Below, piece by piece: positions 44,761 to 52,413 of a DNA stretch of 64,000 bases. Location: the NCBI RefSeq assembly GCF_030378165.1, contig NZ_CP119766.1, forward strand, positions 1,178,001 to 1,242,000. The letters run 5' to 3'. The translations under genes and the position numbers were made by a program. Below the pieces are notes generated by a model. The model was not told where the DNA came from. It worked only from the letters and a program-made list of their open reading frames with translations, and did no database searches. Positions within the stretch are counted from its first letter, which is position 1; each line of letters starts with the position of its first letter. Origin of the DNA: Flavobacterium panacagri (GTDB lineage: Bacteria > Bacteroidota > Bacteroidia > Flavobacteriales > Flavobacteriaceae).

Positions 44761-46014
44761 ATGCCAAAATTTCTCCTAAGTCTAGTTTTAATTTGTGCCA
44801 CTACTTTTGTATGGGCGCAGGATTCTCAGCAAGAAAAACTGGAACAGCGTAAAGCTCAAATTCAACAGGAAATCAGAGACAACGAAAAGATGCTTCAGTC
44901 TGTTCGAAAAAAAGAGAAATCTGCTGTGAATGAATATTTAATTCAGGCCAATAAAATCAAACTAAAAGAGAAATTAATTAATACGACTGCTAAACAGGAA
45001 AGACTGATTAGCAATGATATGTATATTAATCAGGTTCAGGTTAATAAATTGAAAAAAGAACTAAAAGTTCTTAAAGAGGATTATGCAGAGATGATCTTAA
45101 AATCATACAAAAGCCGTTCAGAACAAAGTCGTGCGATGTTCATTTTATCTTCTGAGAGTTTTTTACAAGCATACAAAAGAGCACAATATTTAAAACAATA
45201 TACCAATTTCAGAAAAAATCAAGGTCTTGAAATTCAGTCAAAAACAGCACAATTAGTTGATTTTAATGCAAAACTGGATGGACAAAGACAAGTGAAAAAG
45301 AAAATTATTGCTGAAAATCAGAAAGAGAAAGTAACTCTTGAAGCAGAGAAAAAAGAACAGCAAAAATTGGTTAATTCGCTTAAAAAAGATAAAAATAAAA
45401 TTGCTGCCGATATTCGATCTAAACAAAGTGAATCAAAGAGAATCGACAGACAAATTGATCGTTTAATTCGTGAAGCCATTGCCGAAGCCAATAGAAAAGC
45501 AGCTGCTGAAAGAGCAAAAGCTAATCCAGGTACAAGCGAAGCAAAAGCACCAGTTTCATCTTCTAAAATTGCTTTAACTCCGGAAGATAAAATTTTAGCA
45601 GCAGATTTTAAAGCCAACAGAGGAAGACTGCCTTGGCCAGTAGAAAAAGGATTTATTTCTCTTGGATACGGAGATCAGCCTCATCCGTTGCATCCTTCAA
45701 TTACAGTTCACAATTCTGGAGTTGAAATTACAACAGAAGATGGTGCAAGTGCAAGAGCAGTATTTGCTGGAGAAGTTTCTAAAGTTATCGTTTTATCACC
45801 AGTGAATAAAGCAGTTGTGATTCAGCACGGAGATTTCTTTACAGTCTATCAAAACTTGAGTTCTGTTTCTGTAAGTCAGGGAGATAAAGTGACGATTAAA
45901 CAAAATATTGGAAAAGTGAGAACAAGTGGAGATACAGGAAAAACGATTATTAAATTCTTGATTCTTCAAAATACTTCAAACAACAATCCAGAAGGATGGT
46001 TACAAAGCAGATAA
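44761..46014 (+). CDS. EnvC-type murein hydrolase activator
   Basis: The 417-residue protein has a signal peptide (LLSLVLICATTFVWAQ), a long coiled coil (about residues 22-245) and a C-terminal M23/LytM-like domain. The zinc ligands are degenerate: HNSGVEI in place of HxGxD, and VYQNLS in place of a YxHLS-type motif. That is how EnvC/NlpD activators look, so it should regulate amidases and not cut itself. A TAAATTTG element (44734-44741) may give it its own promoter. Candidate partner: the amidase at 49933. Confidence 0.85.
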   Translation: MPKFLLSLVLICATTFVWAQDSQQEKLEQRKAQIQQEIRDNEKMLQSVRKKEKSAVNEYLIQANKIKLKEKLINTTAKQERLISNDMYINQVQVNKLKKELKVLKEDYAEMILKSYKSRSEQSRAMFILSSESFLQAYKRAQYLKQYTNFRKNQGLEIQSKTAQLVDFNAKLDGQRQVKKKIIAENQKEKVTLEAEKKEQQKLVNSLKKDKNKIAADIRSKQSESKRIDRQIDRLIREAIAEANRKAAAERAKANPGTSEAKAPVSSSKIALTPEDKILAADFKANRGRLPWPVEKGFISLGYGDQPHPLHPSITVHNSGVEITTEDGASARAVFAGEVSKVIVLSPVNKAVVIQHGDFFTVYQNLSSVSVSQGDKVTIKQNIGKVRTSGDTGKTIIKFLILQNTSNNNPEGWLQSR

Positions 46015-46020
46015 AAATAT

Positions 46021-46046
46021 AGGGAGCAATTTTGCTCCCTTTTTTA
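46021..46046. terminator. Terminator after the EnvC-type gene
   Basis: AGGGAGCAA and TTGCTCCCT pair around two bases, then a T run. It also lies just behind the convergent CBS gene. Confidence 0.88.
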
Positions 46047-46050
46047 TAGT

Positions 46051-46470
46051 CTAATAATTTTCTTCCAAGAAATATTTTAAAACATCTGTCGTCGTGACAA
46101 TTCCTTTTAATTCTCCTTTATCAACAACTGGTGCGGCATGAAATTCTTCTTTTACAAAAATTTCAGCTAAGTCCCTAATTATAAGATCTGAAGAAACTGT
46201 TTTTGGTTTAGAAGTCATAACTTGAGGAATAGTAAGCATTTCTAATACAGCTTCATCTGCTCCATCTTGTCCGTCGAATAATGCACCAAAAGTAAGACGG
46301 TTAATATCGGTGCGACTGATAATTCCAACAACTTCTTTTCCGTTAACAACTGGAATATGGCGAATAGAATTAGCTTTTAATTTTTCTACTACATTTTTTA
46401 AATCATCATTTTGATTTACAGTTATAACACTTTTTGTCATAATGTGGCTTATCGGTTCTCTCTTTTTCAT
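46051..46470 (-). CDS. Two-CBS-domain protein
   Basis: The 139-residue protein consists of a CBS pair (ISHIMTKSVITVNQNDDLKN to GIISRTDINRL, then VMTSKPKTVSSDLIIRDLAE to GIVTTTDVLKYFLEENY). Such modules bind adenosine nucleotides and regulate partners. No other domain is fused, so the partner is unknown. It is divergent from rbfA. Confidence 0.88.
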   Translation of the reverse strand: MKKREPISHIMTKSVITVNQNDDLKNVVEKLKANSIRHIPVVNGKEVVGIISRTDINRLTFGALFDGQDGADEAVLEMLTIPQVMTSKPKTVSSDLIIRDLAEIFVKEEFHAAPVVDKGELKGIVTTTDVLKYFLEENY

Positions 46471-46668
46471 AATTTGATGGTGTTAGATTTATATCAAATT
46501 TGAAAATTATTTGAAACTAATTAGATGATTTTTGTCAGTAGAAAAAACAAGAATAAGTAGTATTTTAGGTAGTTATTATTTAAAATAAGAAGATTTTATT
46601 CTGATTTCAAATAATAAAAATTACCATTCAAGTTCCTTTGAAATTGCCATGATTGAATTTAAAAATAG

Positions 46669-46676
46669 TATTTTTG
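46669..46676 (+). promoter_or_regulatory. Promoter -7 element directly before rbfA
   Basis: TATTTTTG ends four bases before the ATG of rbfA. The expected start of transcription falls at or next to the ATG, so the message may be leaderless. Confidence 0.5.
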
Positions 46677-46680
46677 CAGT

Positions 46681-47073
46681 ATGGAAACAAATAGACAGAA
46701 AAAAATAGGCGGAGTTCTCCAGAAAGATCTGGTTGACATCTTGCAAGGTGAAGTGAGAAAAAATGGAATTACGAATTTGGTGATTTCAGTATCCAAAGTA
46801 AGTGTAACTACAGATTTGTCTGTAGCGACAGTATATTTAAGTATTTTTCCGCAAGAAAAAGCCAAAGAAACTCTCGAGGCAATTAAAACAAATACCACTT
46901 TAATCAAACATGATTTGTCACAGCGTGTACGTTTGCAGTTACGACGTGTTCCAAATTTAGTTTTCTTTATTGACGACTCTTTAGATTATATTGAGAAAAT
47001 TGACAATGCACTTTCGGGAAAAGAAAACCCAATCGAAAATCGTGATCTTTTAGAAAAAAGAAGAAAATCGTAA
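46681..47073 (+). CDS. rbfA: 30S ribosome-binding factor RbfA
   Basis: The 130-residue KH-fold protein helps mature the 30S subunit, mainly the 16S 5' end. The family pattern starts with RQKKIGGVLQKDLVDIL and continues VSVTTDLSVATVYLSIF and RVRLQLRRVPNLVFFIDDSL. The length is usual. The permease gene begins one base after its stop, so the two are co-transcribed. The ATG at 46681 is the only reasonable start and may be leaderless. Confidence 0.94.
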   Translation: METNRQKKIGGVLQKDLVDILQGEVRKNGITNLVISVSKVSVTTDLSVATVYLSIFPQEKAKETLEAIKTNTTLIKHDLSQRVRLQLRRVPNLVFFIDDSLDYIEKIDNALSGKENPIENRDLLEKRRKS

Positions 47074-47074
47074 T

Positions 47075-48274
47075 TTGAATTTCCCTTTATACATAGCCAA
47101 ACGTTATATTTTTAGCAGGAGTAAAAACAATGCTATCAATATTATTAACCGAATTGCCAGCATGGGAATCATTGTTGGTACGATGGCTTTGTTTGTGGTT
47201 TTATCTGTTTTCAGCGGATTAAAAGTTTTCAGCCTTTCGTTTACAAACGAAATTGATCCCGATTTAAAATTGACGAGTACTTATGGAAAGTCTTTTTTAA
47301 TTACGCCAGATCAAGAAAATCAAATCAAAAAAATAGACGGTGTTGTTCTTTATACCAAGATTATAGAAGAACGTGTTTTGTTTTTGTTTAAAGACAAACA
47401 ACAGGTTACGTATTTAAAAGGAGTTGATAACAATTATGCTGTTGTCAACGATATAAAGCAAAAACTTTATTTAGGTCAATGGCTAAAACCCGATAGTTTT
47501 CAAGTTGTAGTTGGTTATGGATTATCTCAAAACTTCTCCATGGGAATTTTGGATTTTGAAAACCCGCTTCAGGTTTTTGCACCAAAACCAGGAAAAGGAG
47601 GAATTGAAAACCCAGAAGAGGCTTTTAATAAAACAGATGTTTTGCCTGTCGGAATTTATTCAATTAGTGAAGAATTAGACTCAAAATATGTATTTGCAGA
47701 TTTAGGTTTAACTCAGGAATTGTTAATGTATAAGCCAAATCAAATCTCTGGAATTGAATTTAAGTTAAAAGAAAATGCAGATGAAAATGCAATCAAAAAA
47801 CAGCTTAATTCGATTTTTAAAAATAAGATCACTTTAAAGAACAGAGCACAGTTAAATGAGTCTTTGTATAAAATGCTCAATACCGAAAATATTGTTGTTT
47901 ATTTGATTTTTACTTTGGTAATTATTGTGGCGCTTTTTAATTTGGTTGGTGCTTTGATTATGATGATTTTAGAAAAAAAGGGAAATCTTAAAACTCTTTT
48001 TAACCTTGGGGCAGAAGTGGGTTATTTAAGAAGAATCTTTTTGCTTCAAGGAACTTTATTAAGCTTTTTTGGCGGTTTAATTGGACTAGTTTTAGGAATC
48101 GTATTAGTCATATTACAACAACAATATGAGTTAATTATGATTACACCGACTTTGGCATACCCAGTTGTTTTTTCTTTGGAAAATGTTCTAATTGTGATGA
48201 CAACTATTGTTACACTTGGTTTTGCAGCTTCTTTAATTGCAAGTAGCCGTGTAAGCAAAAAATTATTGGATTAA
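47075..48274 (+). CDS. LolC/E-type ABC transporter permease (FtsX-like)
   Basis: The 399-residue protein has one N-terminal helix (IASMGIIVGTMALFVVLSVF), a large periplasmic part and three C-terminal helices, the FtsX/MacB fold. N-terminal YIAKRYIFSRSKNNAINIIN is typical of LolC/E, which release lipoproteins from the inner membrane. The ATPase (LolD) is not adjacent. The start is TTG at 47075, one base after rbfA. Confidence 0.82.
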   Translation: MNFPLYIAKRYIFSRSKNNAINIINRIASMGIIVGTMALFVVLSVFSGLKVFSLSFTNEIDPDLKLTSTYGKSFLITPDQENQIKKIDGVVLYTKIIEERVLFLFKDKQQVTYLKGVDNNYAVVNDIKQKLYLGQWLKPDSFQVVVGYGLSQNFSMGILDFENPLQVFAPKPGKGGIENPEEAFNKTDVLPVGIYSISEELDSKYVFADLGLTQELLMYKPNQISGIEFKLKENADENAIKKQLNSIFKNKITLKNRAQLNESLYKMLNTENIVVYLIFTLVIIVALFNLVGALIMMILEKKGNLKTLFNLGAEVGYLRRIFLLQGTLLSFFGGLIGLVLGIVLVILQQQYELIMITPTLAYPVVFSLENVLIVMTTIVTLGFAASLIASSRVSKKLLD

Positions 48275-48394
48275 TATCTTCCTAAAAAATATTACTTATA
48301 TTTACTGCCTTGAAAATCTACAGCATATGATTGTTTCTGCCTAATCCTATTTTATTTTTAAGAATAATTAGGATACTTACGTTTTTACTTTTTA

Positions 48395-48418
48395 GTTCAG
48401 ATTAATATACATCTGAAC
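48395..48418. repeat. Perfect 8-bp inverted repeat upstream of the MATE gene
   Basis: GTTCAGAT and ATCTGAAC enclose eight bases, 26 bp before the MATE start. A short T run follows (CAATTTTTTC), so it may be the terminator of the permease operon or an operator for the transporter. Confidence 0.55.
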
Positions 48419-48444
48419 CAATTTTTTCATTTATCCTAAATATC

Positions 48445-49872
48445 ATGACAGAAACATCTATAAAGGAAAGTTTTATTTCCAAAATTTTTACCACAACAAA
48501 ACAAGCTTTAAAAGGCGACGAATCATTTGACTATACCTCTGGAAGTATTAAGAAAGCCGTAATTCTATTAGCCATTCCGATGGTTTTAGAAATGATGATG
48601 GAATCGGTTTTTGCTTTGGTCGATTTATATTTCGTTGGGCATTTAAAACACAGCAGTTTTGCTATTCAAACGGTTGGTTTAACCGAATCAGTATTGACCG
48701 TAATTTACTCCCTTGCTATCGGAATGAGTATGGCGGCAACTGCAGTTGTAGCAAGACGCATTGGCGAAAAAGATCCAATCGCTGCAGCAAAAGCAGGAAT
48801 GCAGGCCATTATTATAGCATTTGCAGTTAACAGTTTACTCAGCATTTTTGGAATTATATATGCTAAAGACATTTTGCTTTTCATGGGGGCATCAGCCGAA
48901 GCTGCAGAACATGGTTTCCAATTTACACAGATTATGATTGGTTCCAGCTTGTGCATTATGCTTTTGTTTTTAATAAATGGAATTTTCCGCGGAGCAGGAA
49001 ATGCAGCAATCGCCATGAAAAGCCTTTGGATTGCCAATATTTGCAATATTATTTTATGTCCGATTTTAATTAATGGTTTCGGGCCAATTCCTGCTTTCGG
49101 ATTAGTTGGAGCTGCTTTGGCAACCACTATCGGAAGAAGCATTGGTGTTTTATATCAGGTATATCATTTGTTTTTTGGAAATGGAATTTTAAAAATTAAG
49201 ATTCCTTATTTTGCTCCAGATTTTACACAAATCAAAGCTTTAGTAAAAATTGCAGCTCCTGGAATTTTACAATTTGTAATCGCTTCCTGCAGCTGGATTT
49301 TCTTGGCAAAATTAGTTGCAACAACCGGCGGAGATCATGGTTCAGCAGGATACCAAACTGCATTGAGAATTATGATGTTTTTTATTCTTCCGGCGTGGGG
49401 ATTGAGTAACGCCGCAGCCACTTTGGTTGGACAAAATTTGGGTGCGAAACAAATTGAACGTGCCGAAAAATCAGTAATGACAACCGCAAAATATAACGTG
49501 ATTTTTATGGCTTCCATCATGATTATTACGCTTGTTTTTGGAAAATATATTATTTCGTTTTTCACGAATGATGAAGCTGTAAAAACCATTGCAGTCGAAG
49601 CACTTCAAATTATGAGCATAGGTTTTATTTTTTACGGAATTGGAATGGTTTTGATCAACACTTTCAATGGAGCAGGAGATACTTGGACACCAACAGGAAT
49701 TAATTTCTTTGGGTTTTGGTTATTTCAAATTCCGTTGGCTTTCGTATTGGCAAAACATTTTAATATGGGGCCAACTGGCGTTTTTATTGCTATTCCAGTT
49801 GCCGAAACTGCTATTACTTTGGCAGGAATCTTTTTTTATAAAAGAGGAAAGTGGAAACGAGTTCAGGTTTAG
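48445..49872 (+). CDS. MATE family efflux transporter
   Basis: The 475-residue protein has 12 helices. Features are AIPMVLEMMMESVFALVDLY, LTVIYSLAIGMSMAATAVVA and GASAEAAEHGFQFTQIMI, all MATE-like. It probably exports cationic compounds in exchange for sodium or protons; the substrates are unknown. A palindrome lies upstream. It is followed by the amidase gene after 60 bp. Confidence 0.9.
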   Translation: MTETSIKESFISKIFTTTKQALKGDESFDYTSGSIKKAVILLAIPMVLEMMMESVFALVDLYFVGHLKHSSFAIQTVGLTESVLTVIYSLAIGMSMAATAVVARRIGEKDPIAAAKAGMQAIIIAFAVNSLLSIFGIIYAKDILLFMGASAEAAEHGFQFTQIMIGSSLCIMLLFLINGIFRGAGNAAIAMKSLWIANICNIILCPILINGFGPIPAFGLVGAALATTIGRSIGVLYQVYHLFFGNGILKIKIPYFAPDFTQIKALVKIAAPGILQFVIASCSWIFLAKLVATTGGDHGSAGYQTALRIMMFFILPAWGLSNAAATLVGQNLGAKQIERAEKSVMTTAKYNVIFMASIMIITLVFGKYIISFFTNDEAVKTIAVEALQIMSIGFIFYGIGMVLINTFNGAGDTWTPTGINFFGFWLFQIPLAFVLAKHFNMGPTGVFIAIPVAETAITLAGIFFYKRGKWKRVQV

Positions 49873-49932
49873 ATTCTGTACAATATTTCTTAAAAATTTG
49901 CGTTGAATCTATTTAACCAAAAACATAGATTT

Positions 49933-50535
49933 ATGAGAACCAAAATTAAATTTTTAGTAGTTTTATCTTTATGTGTATTCGCATTTATGGCCTTTAAACC
50001 AGCAGATAAAAAAGTGATTTTAATTGATGCAGGTCACGGTGGTAACGATACTGGCGCTGATATACGTGGCTTTGAAGAAAAAATAATTACCGAAGCAGTC
50101 GCAAAAAAAATTAAAGAACTAAACAAGAACGAGAATGTTGAGATTGTCTTACTTCGTGACGGAGATACGAGTATGGATTTGAAAGAAAGAACAACAATCA
50201 TAAACAAATTGAAGCCTGATTTAGTAATTTCATTACATATTAGTGCTGCTCCAAATGTTACATCAAATGGAGTTGGAGCTTACATTTCATCAAAGAAAAC
50301 ATTTTATGATCAGTCAAAAGAAATTGCTGAAAATGTAATTGATAAGATAACATCAACAGGAAATTTGGCAAAGAGACGTGTAAGTGAGGCGCCATTTTAT
50401 ATTTTGAAAAATGCAGATTGTCCCATGATGCATTTAGAAATGGGATTTTTATCTAATGAAAATGACCGAAATTATATTACCAGTGAAAAGGGGCAAACTG
50501 AAATTGCACAGAAAATTTTAGAATCGTTAAAGTAA
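49933..50535 (+). CDS. N-acetylmuramoyl-L-alanine amidase (Amidase_3)
   Basis: The 200-residue protein has a signal-like N-terminus (FLVVLSLCVFAFMAF) and one Amidase_3 domain. Zinc ligands are His in DAGHGGND, Glu in FEEKI and His in ISLHISA; the catalytic Glu is in MHLEMGFLSN. It cleaves the bond between muramic acid and the peptide stem in the periplasm. ATG at 49933 is preferred over an in-frame TTG at 49903. An EnvC-type activator lies 4 kb upstream. Confidence 0.9.
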   Translation: MRTKIKFLVVLSLCVFAFMAFKPADKKVILIDAGHGGNDTGADIRGFEEKIITEAVAKKIKELNKNENVEIVLLRDGDTSMDLKERTTIINKLKPDLVISLHISAAPNVTSNGVGAYISSKKTFYDQSKEIAENVIDKITSTGNLAKRRVSEAPFYILKNADCPMMHLEMGFLSNENDRNYITSEKGQTEIAQKILESLK

Positions 50536-50540
50536 AACAT

Positions 50541-50574
50541 AAAAAAGACCTTCAAATTTTTGAAGGTCTTTTTT
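50541..50574. terminator. Terminator of the amidase gene
   Basis: A palindrome at 50547-50568 (GACCTTCAAA pairing with TTTGAAGGTC) has A and T runs on its flanks. A 28-base stretch including it recurs exactly behind yoeB. Confidence 0.88.
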
Positions 50575-50619
50575 GTAAAAGTTAAATATTTTACAACTCA
50601 AATTTATAAATGGAAATTG

Positions 50620-50649
50620 TTGTACTTTTGAACGTACAATTTAAAGTAC
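50620..50649 (+). promoter_or_regulatory. yefM-yoeB operator: three GTAC cores 12 bp apart
   Basis: GTAC occurs at 50622-50625, 50634-50637 and 50646-50649. They make two nested inverted repeats, TTGTAC-N8-GTACAA (50620-50639) and GTACTTT-N14-AAAGTAC (50622-50649). The -7 element TACTTTTG (50623-50630) lies inside. The hexamers resemble the TGTACA core known from E. coli yefM-yoeB. Confidence 0.75.
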
Positions 50650-50654
50650 TATTT

Positions 50655-50912
50655 ATGAAAGCAATTACAATCTCAACTTTGCGAAAAAACATTAAAAATT
50701 ATTTTGATGAAGTTTCAGAGTCTTCAGAAATAATTGTTGTTCCAAGAAATTCTGAAGAAGATGCTGTTGTCATAATTTCTATGAAAGAGTATAATTCAAT
50801 ATTAGAAACTCAACATTTATTATCAACTAAAACAAATAGAAAACGTCTTTCAGAATCTATAGAACAAATGGAAAAGGGAGAAATTGTGAACTTTAATCTG
50901 GATGAACTTTAG
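50655..50912 (+). CDS. yefM: YefM/Phd-type antitoxin
   Basis: The 85-residue protein starts [20 protein letters not shown], the Phd/YefM N-terminal DNA-binding part, with [19 protein letters not shown] following. The C-terminus is the toxin-binding part. It binds YoeB and represses its own promoter. The ATG at 50655 is used since a frame start at 50610 lies before the promoter. yoeB begins five bases after its stop. Confidence 0.88.
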   Translation: MKAITISTLRKNIKNYFDEVSESSEIIVVPRNSEEDAVVIISMKEYNSILETQHLLSTKTNRKRLSESIEQMEKGEIVNFNLDEL

Positions 50913-50917
50913 ATTAT

Positions 50918-51193
50918 ATGGATATTTGTTTTACAAAAAATGGATGGGAAGATTTTGAATATTGGATTGAAAACGATACCGAAACAGCATTAAAAATAAA
51001 AGAATTAATTAAATCAATCAGAGAAAATCCATTTAAAGGAATTGGAAAACCGGAACCTTTAAAACATGATTTAAAAAGTTTCTGGTCTAGAAGAATTAAT
51101 GGAGATCATCGATTGGTTTATAGAGTTTCAGGAACAAAAGGAATTGATCAAAAATGTATTATTTTACAATGTCGATTTCATTATGATGATTAA
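50918..51193 (+). CDS. yoeB: YoeB/Txe-type toxin
   Basis: The 91-residue RelE-superfamily toxin has WEDFEYWIENDTETALKIKE, PFKGIGKPEPLKHDLKSFWS, SRRINGDHRLVYRVSG and the terminal CRFHYDD. Characterised YoeB binds the ribosome and cuts mRNA; the conserved H and Y near the C-terminus belong to the active site. Intact and paired with yefM. Confidence 0.9.
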   Translation: MDICFTKNGWEDFEYWIENDTETALKIKELIKSIRENPFKGIGKPEPLKHDLKSFWSRRINGDHRLVYRVSGTKGIDQKCIILQCRFHYDD

Positions 51194-51194
51194 A

Positions 51195-51231
51195 AAAGAA
51201 AGACCTTCAAATTTTTGAAGGTCTTTCTTTT
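51195..51231. terminator. Terminator of yefM-yoeB
   Basis: The palindrome at 51202-51223 is identical to that at 50547-50568. A and T runs flank it. It also separates yoeB from the convergent dusB. Confidence 0.88.
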
Positions 51232-51272
51232 TATCATTTATCAAAGTTTAAAATTTTGAATACGATTATATT

Positions 51273-52265
51273 TTAAACAAATTCATAACCAGCATAAACC
51301 TCTTCAATCTCTTTCATGATTGCAAATAAATCCTCAGGCCCATCAGTTGTAACCAGTTTCTGTTTGAATTCTTTGAAAGAATGAATTCCTTTGAAATAAT
51401 TGGTATAATGACGACGCATTTCTACAATTCCCAAGCGCTCGCCTTTCCATTCCATAGACCATTTTAAATGGTTTCTAGCAGCCTCAACACGATCAATAAC
51501 GGTTGGAGCAGATAAGTGTTCGCCTGTTTTAAAGAAATGTTTGATTTCATTGAAAATCCACGGATAACCAATCGCCGCACGGCCAATCATGATACCGTCA
51601 ATTCCGTATTCGTTTTTATAGTGTAATGCTTTTTCTGGACTGTCGATATCGCCATTCCCAAAAATAGGCATTGTAATTCTTGGATTATTTTTTACACGCG
51701 CAATGTGAGACCAGTCAGAATGACCTTTATACATTTGTGCACGGGTTCTAGCGTGAATGGTTAAAGCTTGAACACCAATATCCTGAAGTCTTTCTGCAAC
51801 TTCATCAATATTAATCGAGTTTTCGTCCCAGCCTAAACGCGTTTTTACCGTAACAGGCAAATCAGTTCCTTTGATAACCGCTTTCGTTAAACGAACCATC
51901 AAATCAACATCTTTCAAAACTCCTGCTCCTGCGCCACGACAAACGACTTTTTTTACTGGGCATCCAAAGTTAATGTCCACTAAATCTGGTTTTACAGTTG
52001 AAACAATTTTAGACGACATTTCCATTGCTTCTTCATCTCCACCAAAAATCTGAATTCCAACAGGACGTTCGTAATCAAAAATATCCAGCTTCATGCGGCT
52101 TTTTATAGCGTCACGAATTAATCCTTCCGACGAAATAAATTCAGAATACATCATGTCAGCGCCATGCGTTTTGCATAATCTGCGAAACGGTGGATCGCTC
52201 ACATCTTCCATCGGAGCTAGTAATAAAGGAAATTCAGGTAATTCTATGTTGCCAATCTTGACCAT
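51273..52265 (-). CDS. dusB: tRNA-dihydrouridine synthase
   Basis: The 330-residue flavoenzyme has LLAPMEDVSDPPFRRLCKTH, the NFGCPVKKVVCRGAGAG block with the catalytic Cys, and GIMIGRAAIGYPWIFNEI. It reduces uridines in tRNA D-loops. Of the Dus subtypes, DusB is the usual one in Bacteroidota. The ATG at 52265 is chosen because the in-frame TTG at 52283 overlaps the -7 element. Confidence 0.92.
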   Translation of the reverse strand: MVKIGNIELPEFPLLLAPMEDVSDPPFRRLCKTHGADMMYSEFISSEGLIRDAIKSRMKLDIFDYERPVGIQIFGGDEEAMEMSSKIVSTVKPDLVDINFGCPVKKVVCRGAGAGVLKDVDLMVRLTKAVIKGTDLPVTVKTRLGWDENSINIDEVAERLQDIGVQALTIHARTRAQMYKGHSDWSHIARVKNNPRITMPIFGNGDIDSPEKALHYKNEYGIDGIMIGRAAIGYPWIFNEIKHFFKTGEHLSAPTVIDRVEAARNHLKWSMEWKGERLGIVEMRRHYTNYFKGIHSFKEFKQKLVTTDGPEDLFAIMKEIEEVYAGYEFV

Positions 52266-52280
52266 CTTCGTAATTTTTTG

Positions 52281-52288
52281 CAAAATTA
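52281..52288 (-). promoter_or_regulatory. Promoter -7 element of dusB
   Basis: On the minus strand this reads TAATTTTG, 15 bases before the ATG at 52265. A short leader results. Confidence 0.55.
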
Positions 52289-52320
52289 CAACTTTTTAGT
52301 CGAATTGGCACAATTCGAGT

Positions 52321-52407
52321 GACAAAGGCTCAAAGTAACAAAGGGACAAAGGTTTTTTATAGTGCTGATTAACAGTCTTTGATACTATGGATCTTTGTCA
52401 CTTTGTC
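52321..52407. repeat. 8-bp periodic repeat with inverted copy
   Basis: Four adjacent octamers at 52321-52352 read GACAAAGG, CTCAAAGT, AACAAAGG, GACAAAGG. Two inverted octamers follow at 52392-52407 (TCTTTGTC, ACTTTGTC). Together they may fold into an imperfect hairpin. It lies between the ligase gene and dusB and may act as a terminator. From memory, similar ACAAAG runs are common between Flavobacterium genes. Confidence 0.75.
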
Positions 52408-52413
52408 TCTATA

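Noticed and set aside
48705..49142. Antisense frame of 145 codons opposite the MATE gene
   Set aside because: It is a shadow of the MATE reading frame with a repetitive composition and no family features.
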